Source of the DNA: UMGS1322 sp900550765
GTDB taxonomy: Bacteria > Bacillota > Clostridia > Christensenellales > QALW01
Direction: 5' to 3'
Length of the DNA: 64,000 bases
NCBI GenBank assembly: GCA_958448705.1
Contig: CAUDEY010000005.1
Span: forward strand, 52,412 to 116,411
Within the stretch, counting starts at the first letter, position 1. Every line of letters starts with the position of its first letter. The notes under the pieces were generated by a model, which was given only the letters and a program-made list of their open reading frames with translations, ran no database searches and was not told the origin of the DNA. The position numbers and the translations under genes are program-made. Of this stretch, positions 56,930 to 64,000 are shown one piece after another.

Positions 56930-57202
56930 ATGTACGGAGACAAGACATTAATCTGCAAAGAGTGCGGAAAAGAATTTACGTTCACGGCCGGTGAACAGGA
57001 ATTCTATGCTGAAAAAGGACTGAAGAATGAGCCCGGTCGCTGCCGCGAATGCCGTCAGGCAAAACGCAATGCGCAGCGTGGACCCAGAGAGATGTTCGAC
57101 ACTGTTTGTGCAGAGTGCGGCGCACCTACCCAGGTACCTTTCCAGCCCAAGGAAGATCGTCCTGTGTACTGCGACGCTTGCTTTAAGGCTCGCCGTTCAT
57201 AA
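56930..57202 (+). CDS. Zinc-ribbon protein with two CxxC pairs of ribbons
   Basis: 90-residue cytoplasmic protein of the zinc-ribbon family common in Firmicutes. N-terminal ribbon LICKECGKEFTFTAGEQEFYAEKGL with GRCRECRQAKR, then a second ribbon FDTVCAECGAPTQVPF with VYCDACFKARR. The middle is basic, so nucleic acid binding is likely. Function is not established. ATG 56930 is preferred over an upstream in-frame ATG since GGGGGAC sits before it. Monocistronic with strong promoter and terminator and an unusual palindrome in its leader. Confidence 0.88.
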   Translation: MYGDKTLICKECGKEFTFTAGEQEFYAEKGLKNEPGRCRECRQAKRNAQRGPREMFDTVCAECGAPTQVPFQPKEDRPVYCDACFKARRS

Positions 57203-57255
57203 TTCTGCGATACTTAAGCAAAAACTGTTTCGGCGATTGCAGCAAAGAAATGGTT

Positions 57256-57290
57256 AAAAAGATGGATAGCTGGCTATCCATCTTTTTTTT
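57256..57290 (+). terminator. Terminator of the zinc-ribbon gene
   Basis: AAAAAGATGGATAGC (57256-57270) pairs perfectly with GCTATCCATCTTTTT (57273-57287), two-base loop, T-run after. Confidence 0.92.
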
Positions 57291-57321
57291 GTAAAAATAA
57301 TTTTTTCGTTGAAAGCACACT

Positions 57322-57354
57322 GCAAAAAGGCCCGTCTCTGTTGGAAAGACGGGC
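57322..57354 (-). terminator. Terminator of the glycosidase-like operon
   Basis: GCCCGTCT (57330-57337) pairs with AGACGGGC (57347-57354); on the minus strand CTTTTTG follows. It lies 15 bases past the stop of the gene at 57369. Confidence 0.85.
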
Positions 57355-57368
57355 ATGCTTTTGCTTTT

Positions 57369-59405
57369 TTATGAGCGTACAACGATGATAGAAGAGTAAG
57401 GCGGCATTTCCAGATGATATACATCTTTCGCTTCAACGATATCACCGGTACGGTTGTCGATAATTTGAAGGGTACCCTCGCCGGAAATTGTAACCTGATT
57501 AGCCTGCGGAGAACTGTTGAGAATGTAGTAGATTTCTTCGCCGTCTTTTGTATACCGGCTGACGAACAAGGTATCCTGCTGTGTACTGGTTGCTTTTAAT
57601 TCATAGCTTACCGCAGCGATTGTTTCCGCTAAAGCATCCTGACTGATTGAAATTGCTTTTGCAAGCGCCTGTACGCGGTCATGTTCCTGCATTGTTTCTC
57701 CCATCTGCGGTTTTTGCTGCGCCCAAATCAGCTTGCCGCCGGCTTGTTCAAAGGCCAGAAGCTTTTCTAAAATATCCAGCGGCAGTACGGAAACACAAGG
57801 CATCAGCATAACGTTTATCGTTACGCCGTTGCAGGAGAGCGTGCCGTCTTTTCCGATTACGGCTTCCCGCATCCATTGATGATCTACCAGCGTGTTATCC
57901 AGCTGATGCTGGTATAAACCCAAGGTAAGATTCTTCATGCAGTTTTGTATTTCATGAATTGCCGGCGCAAAATCGCCGCAGTTTCCGTGAATAGGTGTAT
58001 GCAGTGCCTGGGCAGATTCAATGGGATAATACATACCGATCCTGCCGTCCCAGGAAGCATTGCGCAGCATATAGGCAATACGGGCAAAATAATCGGTATA
58101 TAATCTGAGATTTTCGCCGAGCCGTTCTGCACTTAGGTAGGAGTTGATGTGGTTAATGCCTGAGAAGAAAATCAAATCCATGGTTCCGATTTCCTGTTCA
58201 ATGGTAAAGTCCGGTTTTCCATCTCTTTGAACAGGGCAGATTTCTACCATAACCCGTTGAGGTCTTCCGGCAGCACGGGCGGCGGAGCCGACAAATTTAG
58301 CCGCCATCATGTAGTGGAAAGCCGCGTTTTTAAACTCTTCGGGGTCGCCGGTCAGAATATCCACACCGGGCCAGCTCATATTGCGCAGGCAGGCAAATAA
58401 GTCGCCGTTCATTACAACGTGGAACCCGATACTCTCCTCTAAAAGGTTATGGCCGGAGAATTTCATATTGTGCGCGGCGCACCATTCGTTGATTTGCTTA
58501 AAGAAGCCATCCACTACCATCTTGGCTACAGTTTGTTCAAAGTGAACGCGAACGGTTTTATCCAGGACCTCTTCCCCTTCGAACAGGCGGTGCAGGTGCG
58601 GCATCAGATCATAGCCGTGCATCTGTTCAAATACCTGGGGCAGTTCAGTCTGCCAGGGGTGGTTGGCATAGGGATAATCTTCTGAAACATTGATGTAGCC
58701 GCTCATTAAGCTGGGCTCATCCGTAAATACGGCGTCGATGCGCTCACCGATATTCGGGATTTCCTGCGCATATTTTTCATAGGTGTTATGGATGAATTCG
58801 CCGATGGCCGCTTTATCCATAATATTGGGGTAATGCCGGGGATACCAGCCGCATTTTTCCGCGTGGCTGCCTTCAAAAACAACTCTCTGGGCAAAGGCAT
58901 AGAGCGTCCAGCTGCCCGAAACTCCGGCAAATTTCACAGTTTGTTCAGACCAGTCTGCCTGCAGCTGTGTGCCATTTTGGTCAATGGCGTAAGCATATAA
59001 GAATTTTTCCAGCTTTTCATCAAGCGGAAGGGAGACCGGAATGGTTCCTTCGCCCTGCTGCTTGATGCAGACAATACCGCGCGCTTCATATTCCGGATGA
59101 TCCTTTAGCGTAAGCCCGTCGGCCGAACCGCTGGGATATCCCTTTTCATCATAGAGCCATAGCTTTAAGCCGGCCTGTTCACAGTCATCCAGGACTTTGT
59201 TGATAAAATCAAAATCATCCTGATTACAGAGATAATCTCCATGGGAGTCTACCGCGTGCCAGGGAACGTTTGTAACGACACCGCCTACGCCGCCGTCACA
59301 GTACATTTTGATGCGCTGGGGATGGTTGGTGCCCCAATCATGGGTAAGCATGTGAAGCCGGTATTCGGCATCCGGGTTTTTTAATTTGGTTTGGTCCAGT
59401 TTCAT
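57369..59405 (-). CDS. Cytoplasmic glycoside hydrolase-like protein (GH106/alpha-L-rhamnosidase-like)
   Basis: 678-residue protein without signal peptide. The N-terminal TIM-barrel pattern (MYCDGGVGGVVTNVPWHAVDS, DDCEQAGLKLWLYDEKGYPSG, AVFTDEPSL with a candidate acid, FSGHNLLEE) resembles the large family that includes GH106 alpha-L-rhamnosidases; the C-terminal third is beta-rich (NGVTINVMLMPCVSVLPL, VSRYTKDGEEIYYILNSS, HLEMPPYSSIIVV). The rhamnosidase reading is a similarity-based inference; a lone rhaA lies 11 kb away. It is the second gene of an operon with a WbsX/GH99-like gene and is expected to act on imported oligosaccharides. Confidence 0.72.
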   Translation of the reverse strand: MKLDQTKLKNPDAEYRLHMLTHDWGTNHPQRIKMYCDGGVGGVVTNVPWHAVDSHGDYLCNQDDFDFINKVLDDCEQAGLKLWLYDEKGYPSGSADGLTLKDHPEYEARGIVCIKQQGEGTIPVSLPLDEKLEKFLYAYAIDQNGTQLQADWSEQTVKFAGVSGSWTLYAFAQRVVFEGSHAEKCGWYPRHYPNIMDKAAIGEFIHNTYEKYAQEIPNIGERIDAVFTDEPSLMSGYINVSEDYPYANHPWQTELPQVFEQMHGYDLMPHLHRLFEGEEVLDKTVRVHFEQTVAKMVVDGFFKQINEWCAAHNMKFSGHNLLEESIGFHVVMNGDLFACLRNMSWPGVDILTGDPEEFKNAAFHYMMAAKFVGSAARAAGRPQRVMVEICPVQRDGKPDFTIEQEIGTMDLIFFSGINHINSYLSAERLGENLRLYTDYFARIAYMLRNASWDGRIGMYYPIESAQALHTPIHGNCGDFAPAIHEIQNCMKNLTLGLYQHQLDNTLVDHQWMREAVIGKDGTLSCNGVTINVMLMPCVSVLPLDILEKLLAFEQAGGKLIWAQQKPQMGETMQEHDRVQALAKAISISQDALAETIAAVSYELKATSTQQDTLFVSRYTKDGEEIYYILNSSPQANQVTISGEGTLQIIDNRTGDIVEAKDVYHLEMPPYSSIIVVRS

Positions 59406-59476
59406 GGGGAAGTGTTCCTTTCTTGTTTTGCTCTTTTATTCCATAGCAAGCTGCTAATAGAAGCGAAAATAAAATT

Positions 59477-60490
59477 CTACTTGGATAAATACTGTTTTAA
59501 CGCCTGCAGACGGCTGTTGTTCGGAATATTTTTGCCGTTTTCCTGAAGGGGATTGCCTGCTTCGTCCACGGTAACCGTAGGGCAGAGCCATCCGCCTTCG
59601 TCGTGCTCGTTCCAGGCATAAATAATCAGGGCCTTGGCAGGGCAGGCCGCCTCATGCGCCTTTATCCACTGCACACAGTCATCCAAATGTTTAACAATTT
59701 CTTCCGGGGTAGCCGTCGGCACACTGCTGACATGATCAACTTCGCCGCCCCAGGAAATGGGATTGTCGCCGCGCGGCCGGGGATCCCATCCGGTGGAAAC
59801 GCAGGGAATCATATCCATGTTTTCCTCAAGCCCGCGTTCCCAGCGCTGCCGGCCGTTTTGGGCCATTTGGGCAAACGGTATTTCATCGCCGAACAGGGCA
59901 TAGTCGGAAATCGCGTTGCCGTCCATCTCCTTTGCGTGGGCCGGGCTGCTGCCCATTAGTGCAAGATAGGGCTGCTTATATCCTTTCTGCCGGCAGGTTT
60001 CCCGTACAAAATTTACCTTGCTGCGGATGTCAGCTTCGGTATAAACAAAAAGAAGCGGTCGGCCGTCGGGGATTTTAAAGTAAAAATCCTGCTGAAACAG
60101 CTCGATGAGCTCTAACATTTCCTCTTGGTCGTTCGGAATACTGATGCTTGCAAGTTTTACTTTGTTTCTGTATCTGCTTTGGGTGTGAAAGCGCCGTGCC
60201 CAGGACATTTCAGATTGATTGGAATACCAGCAGTAGGCAAAATAATCAATACCGGCGTCGGCGGCCATTAAAATTTCCTCATCAAATTGTTCCTGCGTAT
60301 AATCCGGGAGAATAACCGGGCCGTTGATATAAAGCTTGGCAAAATAAGGCGCTCGGAAGTGATATTTGGCAGGAGTCAGCGTACGGCAGACTTGTGCGCC
60401 TACATGGGAAGCGCCGACGTTGCGTGTTTCACAGTCCGGCGAAACCCAAGCGTCCCAGCGGATAGCGCCGATAGAAATACCGTCTTTCAT
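59477..60490 (-). CDS. WbsX/GH99-like domain protein
   Basis: 337-residue cytoplasmic protein with a TIM-barrel glycosidase-like pattern: GAIRWDAWVSPDC at the start, EILMAADAGIDYFAYCWYSNQS, RPLLFVYTEADI, and the family-typical PAKALIIYAWNEHDEGGWLCPTV near the C-terminus. WbsX/GH99-like proteins are related to endo-mannanase folds and appear in polysaccharide clusters; the catalytic activity here is unknown. GGAGG lies seven bases before the ATG. It is the first gene of an operon with the GH106-like gene. Confidence 0.8.
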   Translation of the reverse strand: MKDGISIGAIRWDAWVSPDCETRNVGASHVGAQVCRTLTPAKYHFRAPYFAKLYINGPVILPDYTQEQFDEEILMAADAGIDYFAYCWYSNQSEMSWARRFHTQSRYRNKVKLASISIPNDQEEMLELIELFQQDFYFKIPDGRPLLFVYTEADIRSKVNFVRETCRQKGYKQPYLALMGSSPAHAKEMDGNAISDYALFGDEIPFAQMAQNGRQRWERGLEENMDMIPCVSTGWDPRPRGDNPISWGGEVDHVSSVPTATPEEIVKHLDDCVQWIKAHEAACPAKALIIYAWNEHDEGGWLCPTVTVDEAGNPLQENGKNIPNNSRLQALKQYLSK

Positions 60491-60551
60491 AAAAAACCTC
60501 CGTTTTTTGCGCGTGCGAAAAAAGAATTTCGCCGCCTTTCAACTTTTTCCC

Positions 60552-60580
60552 ATTATAGCATATCCCCAAAGGCAATGCAA
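60552..60580 (-). promoter_or_regulatory. Promoter of the glycosidase-like operon
   Basis: Minus strand: TTGCAT (60580-60575), 17-bp spacer, TATAAT (60557-60552). Between it and the start codon, TTTTTTGCGCGTGCGAAAAAA (shown 60503-60523 in part as GCGCGTGCG) is an imperfect palindrome that could be a repressor site. Confidence 0.7.
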
Positions 60581-60656
60581 GAGGGAAAATATTTTTCAAA
60601 GGGAAGTTTTTTTGTTCCTGTACCGTGCTTTTTATGTAGCGAGAACGACTGGATTT

Positions 60657-60989
60657 TTATTCTTTTGCCGGATATTTTTCTGCATTTTTTACTGTCTTTT
60701 TTTCTACCGCATGTGAAAGATCAATAGTAAAGTGCATACACAAGCGGCATACATACCAAAAAATATCGGCAAGTTCTTCCTGTAGGTGTTCAAATTCCGT
60801 AAAATCCTGCTTTACGGTATCGGCCGCATCCGAAGGAAGCCACATAAAAATTTCGGTTAATTCGGCGGCTTCCACGGAAAGCGCCATGACTAAATCCTTT
60901 GCGTTTTCATTTTCCCGCCAGGCACGGGCGTCGCAAAAATCCTGAATGTGCTTTTTTAATTGAGCCAAGGTAGCCGTGGTATCGGTCAT
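60657..60989 (-). CDS. MazG-like nucleotide pyrophosphohydrolase
   Basis: 110-residue all-alpha NTP pyrophosphatase of the MazG/RS21-C6 (dCTPase-like) group, a likely house-cleaning enzyme hydrolysing non-canonical dNTPs to the monophosphate. Metal-binding acidic motifs are VEAAELTEIFMW and EELADIFWYVCRL (ExxE and ExxD). ATG 60989 follows GGGAG. Last gene of an operon after pepF and a hypothetical gene; only two bases separate it from the upstream stop. Confidence 0.9.
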   Translation of the reverse strand: MTDTTATLAQLKKHIQDFCDARAWRENENAKDLVMALSVEAAELTEIFMWLPSDAADTVKQDFTEFEHLQEELADIFWYVCRLCMHFTIDLSHAVEKKTVKNAEKYPAKE

Positions 60990-60991
60990 AG

Positions 60992-61318
60992 CTACTCCCA
61001 ACTGAGCAGCCCCTGCTGCTCCATAAAAGCATCGTGATATTCAAAATAGAGGTCGATTAACTCGGCCAGCATGGCGGCATCAAATTCGGGCCGGGCATTA
61101 GAAATATGCTCTATAATAAAATCAAAGGCATCGTCTTCATCGTAGTATTCATCGGTAAAGCCGTCGTCCTTGATAATTCCGGCCTGTACCATAAAGTCCA
61201 CGTCATAGGTCAGCGCCAAATTAAAAATCTCGCGTGCCGCGGTAAGATCAGCATCGGGTTTATCTGCCTTTAAACGGTCCAGCATATACATAAGAGTTTG
61301 ATCGTCAAAACCGGTCAT
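60992..61318 (-). CDS. Hypothetical acidic helical protein
   Basis: 108-residue acidic protein not assigned to a family. It reads as mostly alpha-helical (LMYMLDRLKADKPDADLTAAREIFNL, AFDFIIEHISN, AMLAELIDLYFEYHDAFMEQQG) with Asp/Glu/Tyr-rich turns (DEYYDEDD). No membrane segment, cysteine pair or HTH. It overlaps pepF by four bases and is two bases from the MazG-like gene, so it is expressed with both. Function unknown. Confidence 0.75.
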   Translation of the reverse strand: MTGFDDQTLMYMLDRLKADKPDADLTAAREIFNLALTYDVDFMVQAGIIKDDGFTDEYYDEDDAFDFIIEHISNARPEFDAAMLAELIDLYFEYHDAFMEQQGLLSWE

Positions 61319-63108
61319 TTTTCTATCATCTCCTCAAAATTCTGCAAGGTTTGTTCAAATACTTTCATACCGGATAACACAGTATCCGGCTTGGATAGGT
61401 CAACACCGGCAATCTTTAAAAGCTCTACCGGAAAATCGCTGCCGCCGCTGGATAGAAAACGCAGATAGTTTTCCACTGCCGGCGCACCCTTTTGCAGAAT
61501 ATTTTCCGCAATGGCCACTGCTGCAGAAAAGCCGGTGGCATATTGATATACGTAAAAACAATTATAAAAATGCGGGATTCTCGACCATTCGGTTTCAATG
61601 TATCGGTCAGTTTCCACGGCATCACTGTAATAAAGCTTGTTCAGCTCGCCATAGGTGGAATTCAGCCAGTTTACCGTCAGGCTTTCGCCGTCTTCAGCTC
61701 TTTTATGCGCCGCACGTTCAAATTCGGCAAACATAGTCTGCCGGAAAACTGTAGTGCGGAACTGATCCAGAAAGTGGTTGAGCAGGTATGCCTTTGTGTT
61801 ACGATCCTTTGTTGCAGCAAGCAGGTGCTTCAGCAGCAGGACCTCGTTCACCGTGGAGGCAACCTCTGCTACAAAAATTTTATACTGCGCTTTTTCATAA
61901 GGAAGAGCCCGGTCAGAAAAATAGGTATGCATTGAATGTCCGGCCTCATGGGCAAGGGTAAATACGTCGTCAAGCCGCCCCTGAAAATTGAGAAGCATAT
62001 ACGGATGCGTGCCGTAGGCGCCCCAGGAATAGGCACCGCTGGTCTTTCCTTTGGTTTCAAAAACATCGATCCAGTTTTCGGTAAATGCCCGGTCAAGGAT
62101 GGCTGAATAATCCTTGCCCAGCGGAGCAAGCGCTTCTTTTACAAGGCTTTGTGCTTCCTCATAGCTGTAGACTGTGGTATTTGCTTCCACAATCGGTACG
62201 TACATATCGTACATCTTCATCTCTTTCAGGGATAACAGCTTTTTTCTTAAGGCTACATAGCGGTGCAGTGCCGGCAGTCCGCCGTGAATTGCCTCTATCA
62301 GTCCGTCATAAACGCTGAGCGGAATATTGCCGCTGAAAAGCTCTCCCTCGATTACGGAAGAAAATTTTCGTGCGCGGGCATAGAATACATCCTTTTTGAC
62401 GCTGGAGGCATATAGGGCAGCCAGCGTATTAATGTTTTGGATATGCGCCTCATACATCGATTCATAAGCCTGTCGGCGGACGGAACGATCCTTATCCTGT
62501 AAAAAGAGACCGTAGCGCCCGTGAGAAAGCTCGGTTTGGGTACCGTCAGACAGCGTGACAGGCGTAAATTTCATATCTACATCGTCCAGCATCGTAAAAA
62601 TCGTATCGTAGGAATTGGCCATTTCTCCGGAAAGCGCCAGCAGCCGTTCTTCTCCCTCTGTGAGCACGTGGCTTTTGTTCCGCACGATTTCTTTTAGAAA
62701 AATAGAACGATCCTCGAACATATGGTCATTTGACCATGAAAGCAAAATATCGTCATCCAGGCGATTTAGTTCCGGAACAATATAGGCGGTTTCCGTATCG
62801 CAGGCAGTAAGCAGGGCATAGGCCCTGTCACACATGGAAACATAACGGTCGTTTCCGTTATCCTGGTCACGGCTCATTTTGGCATATACGAACAGTTTTT
62901 CAAGTTTAGGCATTATGCTATGTTCAAGCTCAAAAAGCTTTTTCAGCTGCTGTTTCTCCTTAAGGGTGCCTTGAAAAGCTGAAAGCTGCGGAAGAAGAGC
63001 TTTTATGGATGAGAATTCCTTTTCCCAGACCTGATCGCTTTGGAACAGATCCTTTAAATTCCATTTATATTTTTCTTCTATCTGATTCCTTTCTTTTAAT
63101 TCACTCAT
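61315..63108 (-). CDS. pepF: Oligoendopeptidase F
   Basis: Cytoplasmic M3-family zinc peptidase that hydrolyses oligopeptides of about 7-17 residues. 597 residues, standard length. Zinc motif FTLAHEAGHSMHTYFSD (HExxH with a distal Glu in AEVASTVNEVLLL), N-terminal pattern KYKWNLKDLFQSDQVWEKEF and LSGEMANSYDTIFTML. GGGAGG precedes the ATG. First gene of a three-gene operon with a hypothetical and a MazG-like gene. Confidence 0.97.
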   Translation of the reverse strand: MSELKERNQIEEKYKWNLKDLFQSDQVWEKEFSSIKALLPQLSAFQGTLKEKQQLKKLFELEHSIMPKLEKLFVYAKMSRDQDNGNDRYVSMCDRAYALLTACDTETAYIVPELNRLDDDILLSWSNDHMFEDRSIFLKEIVRNKSHVLTEGEERLLALSGEMANSYDTIFTMLDDVDMKFTPVTLSDGTQTELSHGRYGLFLQDKDRSVRRQAYESMYEAHIQNINTLAALYASSVKKDVFYARARKFSSVIEGELFSGNIPLSVYDGLIEAIHGGLPALHRYVALRKKLLSLKEMKMYDMYVPIVEANTTVYSYEEAQSLVKEALAPLGKDYSAILDRAFTENWIDVFETKGKTSGAYSWGAYGTHPYMLLNFQGRLDDVFTLAHEAGHSMHTYFSDRALPYEKAQYKIFVAEVASTVNEVLLLKHLLAATKDRNTKAYLLNHFLDQFRTTVFRQTMFAEFERAAHKRAEDGESLTVNWLNSTYGELNKLYYSDAVETDRYIETEWSRIPHFYNCFYVYQYATGFSAAVAIAENILQKGAPAVENYLRFLSSGGSDFPVELLKIAGVDLSKPDTVLSGMKVFEQTLQNFEEMIEK

Positions 63109-63194
63109 ACGAAAACCTCCCTGCTTTGAAATATGTTATTATTATAGCATGTTTGCAAAAGAATTAAAACAAAAATCATGATTTTGCGGGAATA

Positions 63195-63224
63195 AAAAAG
63201 CCGATCGAAAAGATCGGTTTTTTA
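63195..63224 (-). terminator. Terminator of glmM
   Basis: GCCGATC-gaaa-AGATCGGT hairpin with A-run and T-run on either side; it lies about 30 bases past the glmM stop and can work on both strands. Confidence 0.85.
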
Positions 63225-63252
63225 TGGTGAATCAAAAAGTAAATCGGGAAAA

Positions 63253-64000
63253 TTATATGATTTTTCCGCTGCACGCGGTTTCTATGGCTTTGGCAATGGC
63301 AATGGCCAGCTCATGGATCTCTTCAATATCATTTCCTTCCAGCATGACGCGGATCAGGGGTTCGGTACCGCTGGCACGAATTAAGGTACGGCCTCTGCCG
63401 GAAAGAATTTGATCGGCTTTCTTTATTTGTTCAAGAATATGAGGATCTGTTTTATACAGTGTCTTTTTACTGTTATCTACCTTGATGTTTACAAGTACCT
63501 GAGGCAGATTCTGCATTTCTGAGGCAAGCTCGCTCATCTCTTTGTTCTCCAGTACTTTAGCGCGCAGCAGCTGCAGGGCGGTCAGCATACCGTCGCCGGT
63601 AGTGTTATGTTCTAAAAAGATGATATGTCCGCTCTTTTCACCGCCGATGCTGTAGTTGTTTTCTAACATCTTTTCCAGTACATAGCGGTCGCCGACGGCC
63701 GTTTTTTCAAAGAGAATATTATTTTTACGAGTGAAAAGCTCCAGCCCCATGTTGCTCATGACAGTGCCCACGATGGTGTCTTTGCGCAGGCGTCCTTCTT
63801 TTTTCAGCATGCGTCCGCATATGGCAAGAATATGGTCACCGTCGATTTCAACGCCGCGTTCGTCGCAGGCAATCAGACGGTCCGCGTCACCGTCAAAGGC
63901 CAGGCCGATATCGGCTCCGGTTTCGCGCACCAGTTCAAAAATACGTTCAGGGTGGGTAGACCCGCAATTTTTATTAATATCGGTGCCGTCGGGCATAAAA
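63253..64000 (-). CDS. glmM: Phosphoglucosamine mutase, C-terminal part (5' end outside window)
   Basis: Converts glucosamine 6-phosphate to glucosamine 1-phosphate for UDP-GlcNAc and peptidoglycan synthesis. Only the last 249 residues are in the window; the frame continues past base 64000, so the gene is partial. Visible are the Mg loop LAFDGDADRLIACDE, sugar-binding IGGEKSGHIIFLEHNTTGDG and the phosphate-binding RASGTEPLIRVMLEG. The GEKSGH motif separates GlmM from phosphoglucomutases and phosphomannomutases. Intrinsic terminator downstream. Confidence 0.96.
   Translation of the reverse strand, partial: FMPDGTDINKNCGSTHPERIFELVRETGADIGLAFDGDADRLIACDERGVEIDGDHILAICGRMLKKEGRLRKDTIVGTVMSNMGLELFTRKNNILFEKTAVGDRYVLEKMLENNYSIGGEKSGHIIFLEHNTTGDGMLTALQLLRAKVLENKEMSELASEMQNLPQVLVNIKVDNSKKTLYKTDPHILEQIKKADQILSGRGRTLIRASGTEPLIRVMLEGNDIEEIHELAIAIAKAIETACSGKII

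Overview
The window reads as chromosomal DNA of a low-to-medium-GC, Gram-positive-type anaerobe of class Clostridia, most likely an uncultured gut member of Oscillospirales, Christensenellales or a related order. The support is indirect but consistent: a T-box leader on proS, a TPP riboswitch on an ECF S-component gene (thiT), sigma-A type promoters with 16-17 bp spacers, a VanW-family protein, a lipobox lipoprotein, the yqeG/M24 peptidase/efp cluster, RecD2, a small alarmone synthetase, a glycyl radical enzyme and many carbohydrate genes. No rRNA, CRISPR array, transposase or phage gene was seen. The first and last genes (yqeG-like and glmM) are cut by the window edges.

Layout. 0-2.7 kb: housekeeping cluster (YqeG phosphatase, M24 aminopeptidase, EF-P, an Asp/Cys-rich two-domain protein), ending in a terminator, a small hairpin array and a second terminator. 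3.1-7.0 kb: two exported proteins on the minus strand. 7.2-9.2 kb: proS behind a T-box leader. 9.2-15.5 kb: a five-gene minus-strand sugar operon (isomerase, FGGY kinase, DUF4432 epimerase-like, class II aldolase, second FGGY kinase), divergent from a PocR/AraC-type regulator. 16.5-19.4 kb: a DeoR-type repressor divergent from a glycerophosphodiesterase and a glycerol-3-phosphate dehydrogenase-like gene. 19.5-28.9 kb: a membrane-anchored DUF5060/DUF4038 glycosidase-like protein, queH, a peptidoglycan-binding protein, glycosyltransferases, an alarmone synthetase, an SGNH hydrolase, a small XRE regulator and an acyltransferase. 29.2-32.5 kb: a dehydratase-type glycyl radical enzyme and its radical SAM activase. 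32.8-35.9 kb: a membrane zinc-ribbon protein coupled to an SGNH-VWA surface protein. 36-38.4 kb: a DUF3592 protein, two tRNA genes, a probable structured non-coding RNA and a 2[4Fe-4S] ferredoxin. 38.6-41.1 kb: a glycosyltransferase overlapping luxS and mtnN, then a 55-residue protein. 41.3-50.4 kb: ADP-ribosylglycohydrolase, riboswitch-controlled thiT, a nucleotidase, a TIM-barrel protein, rhaA, VanW and SH3 wall proteins, and a DUF421/DUF4363 pair. 50.4-53.9 kb: an AraC regulator divergent from an SDR / dehydroquinase-like / quinone oxidoreductase operon. 54-57.2 kb: small membrane exporter, recD2, zinc-ribbon protein. 57.3-60.5 kb: two cytoplasmic glycosidase-like genes. 60.6-64 kb: MazG-like protein, hypothetical, pepF, glmM.

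How it fits together. Much of the window serves plant or host glycan use: surface carbohydrate-binding proteins, intracellular glycosidase-like enzymes, a lone L-rhamnose isomerase, an isomerase-kinase-aldolase operon, and a glycyl radical enzyme whose visible active-site residues match glycerol/1,2-propanediol dehydratases. 1,2-Propanediol is the anaerobic end product of rhamnose and fucose breakdown, so a deoxyhexose-to-propanediol link is an attractive but unproven reading. Control is unusually legible: two AraC-type regulators sit in divergent regions with paired direct repeats about two helical turns apart, a DeoR site overlaps the glycerophosphodiesterase promoter, and T-box and TPP elements are recognisable from sequence.
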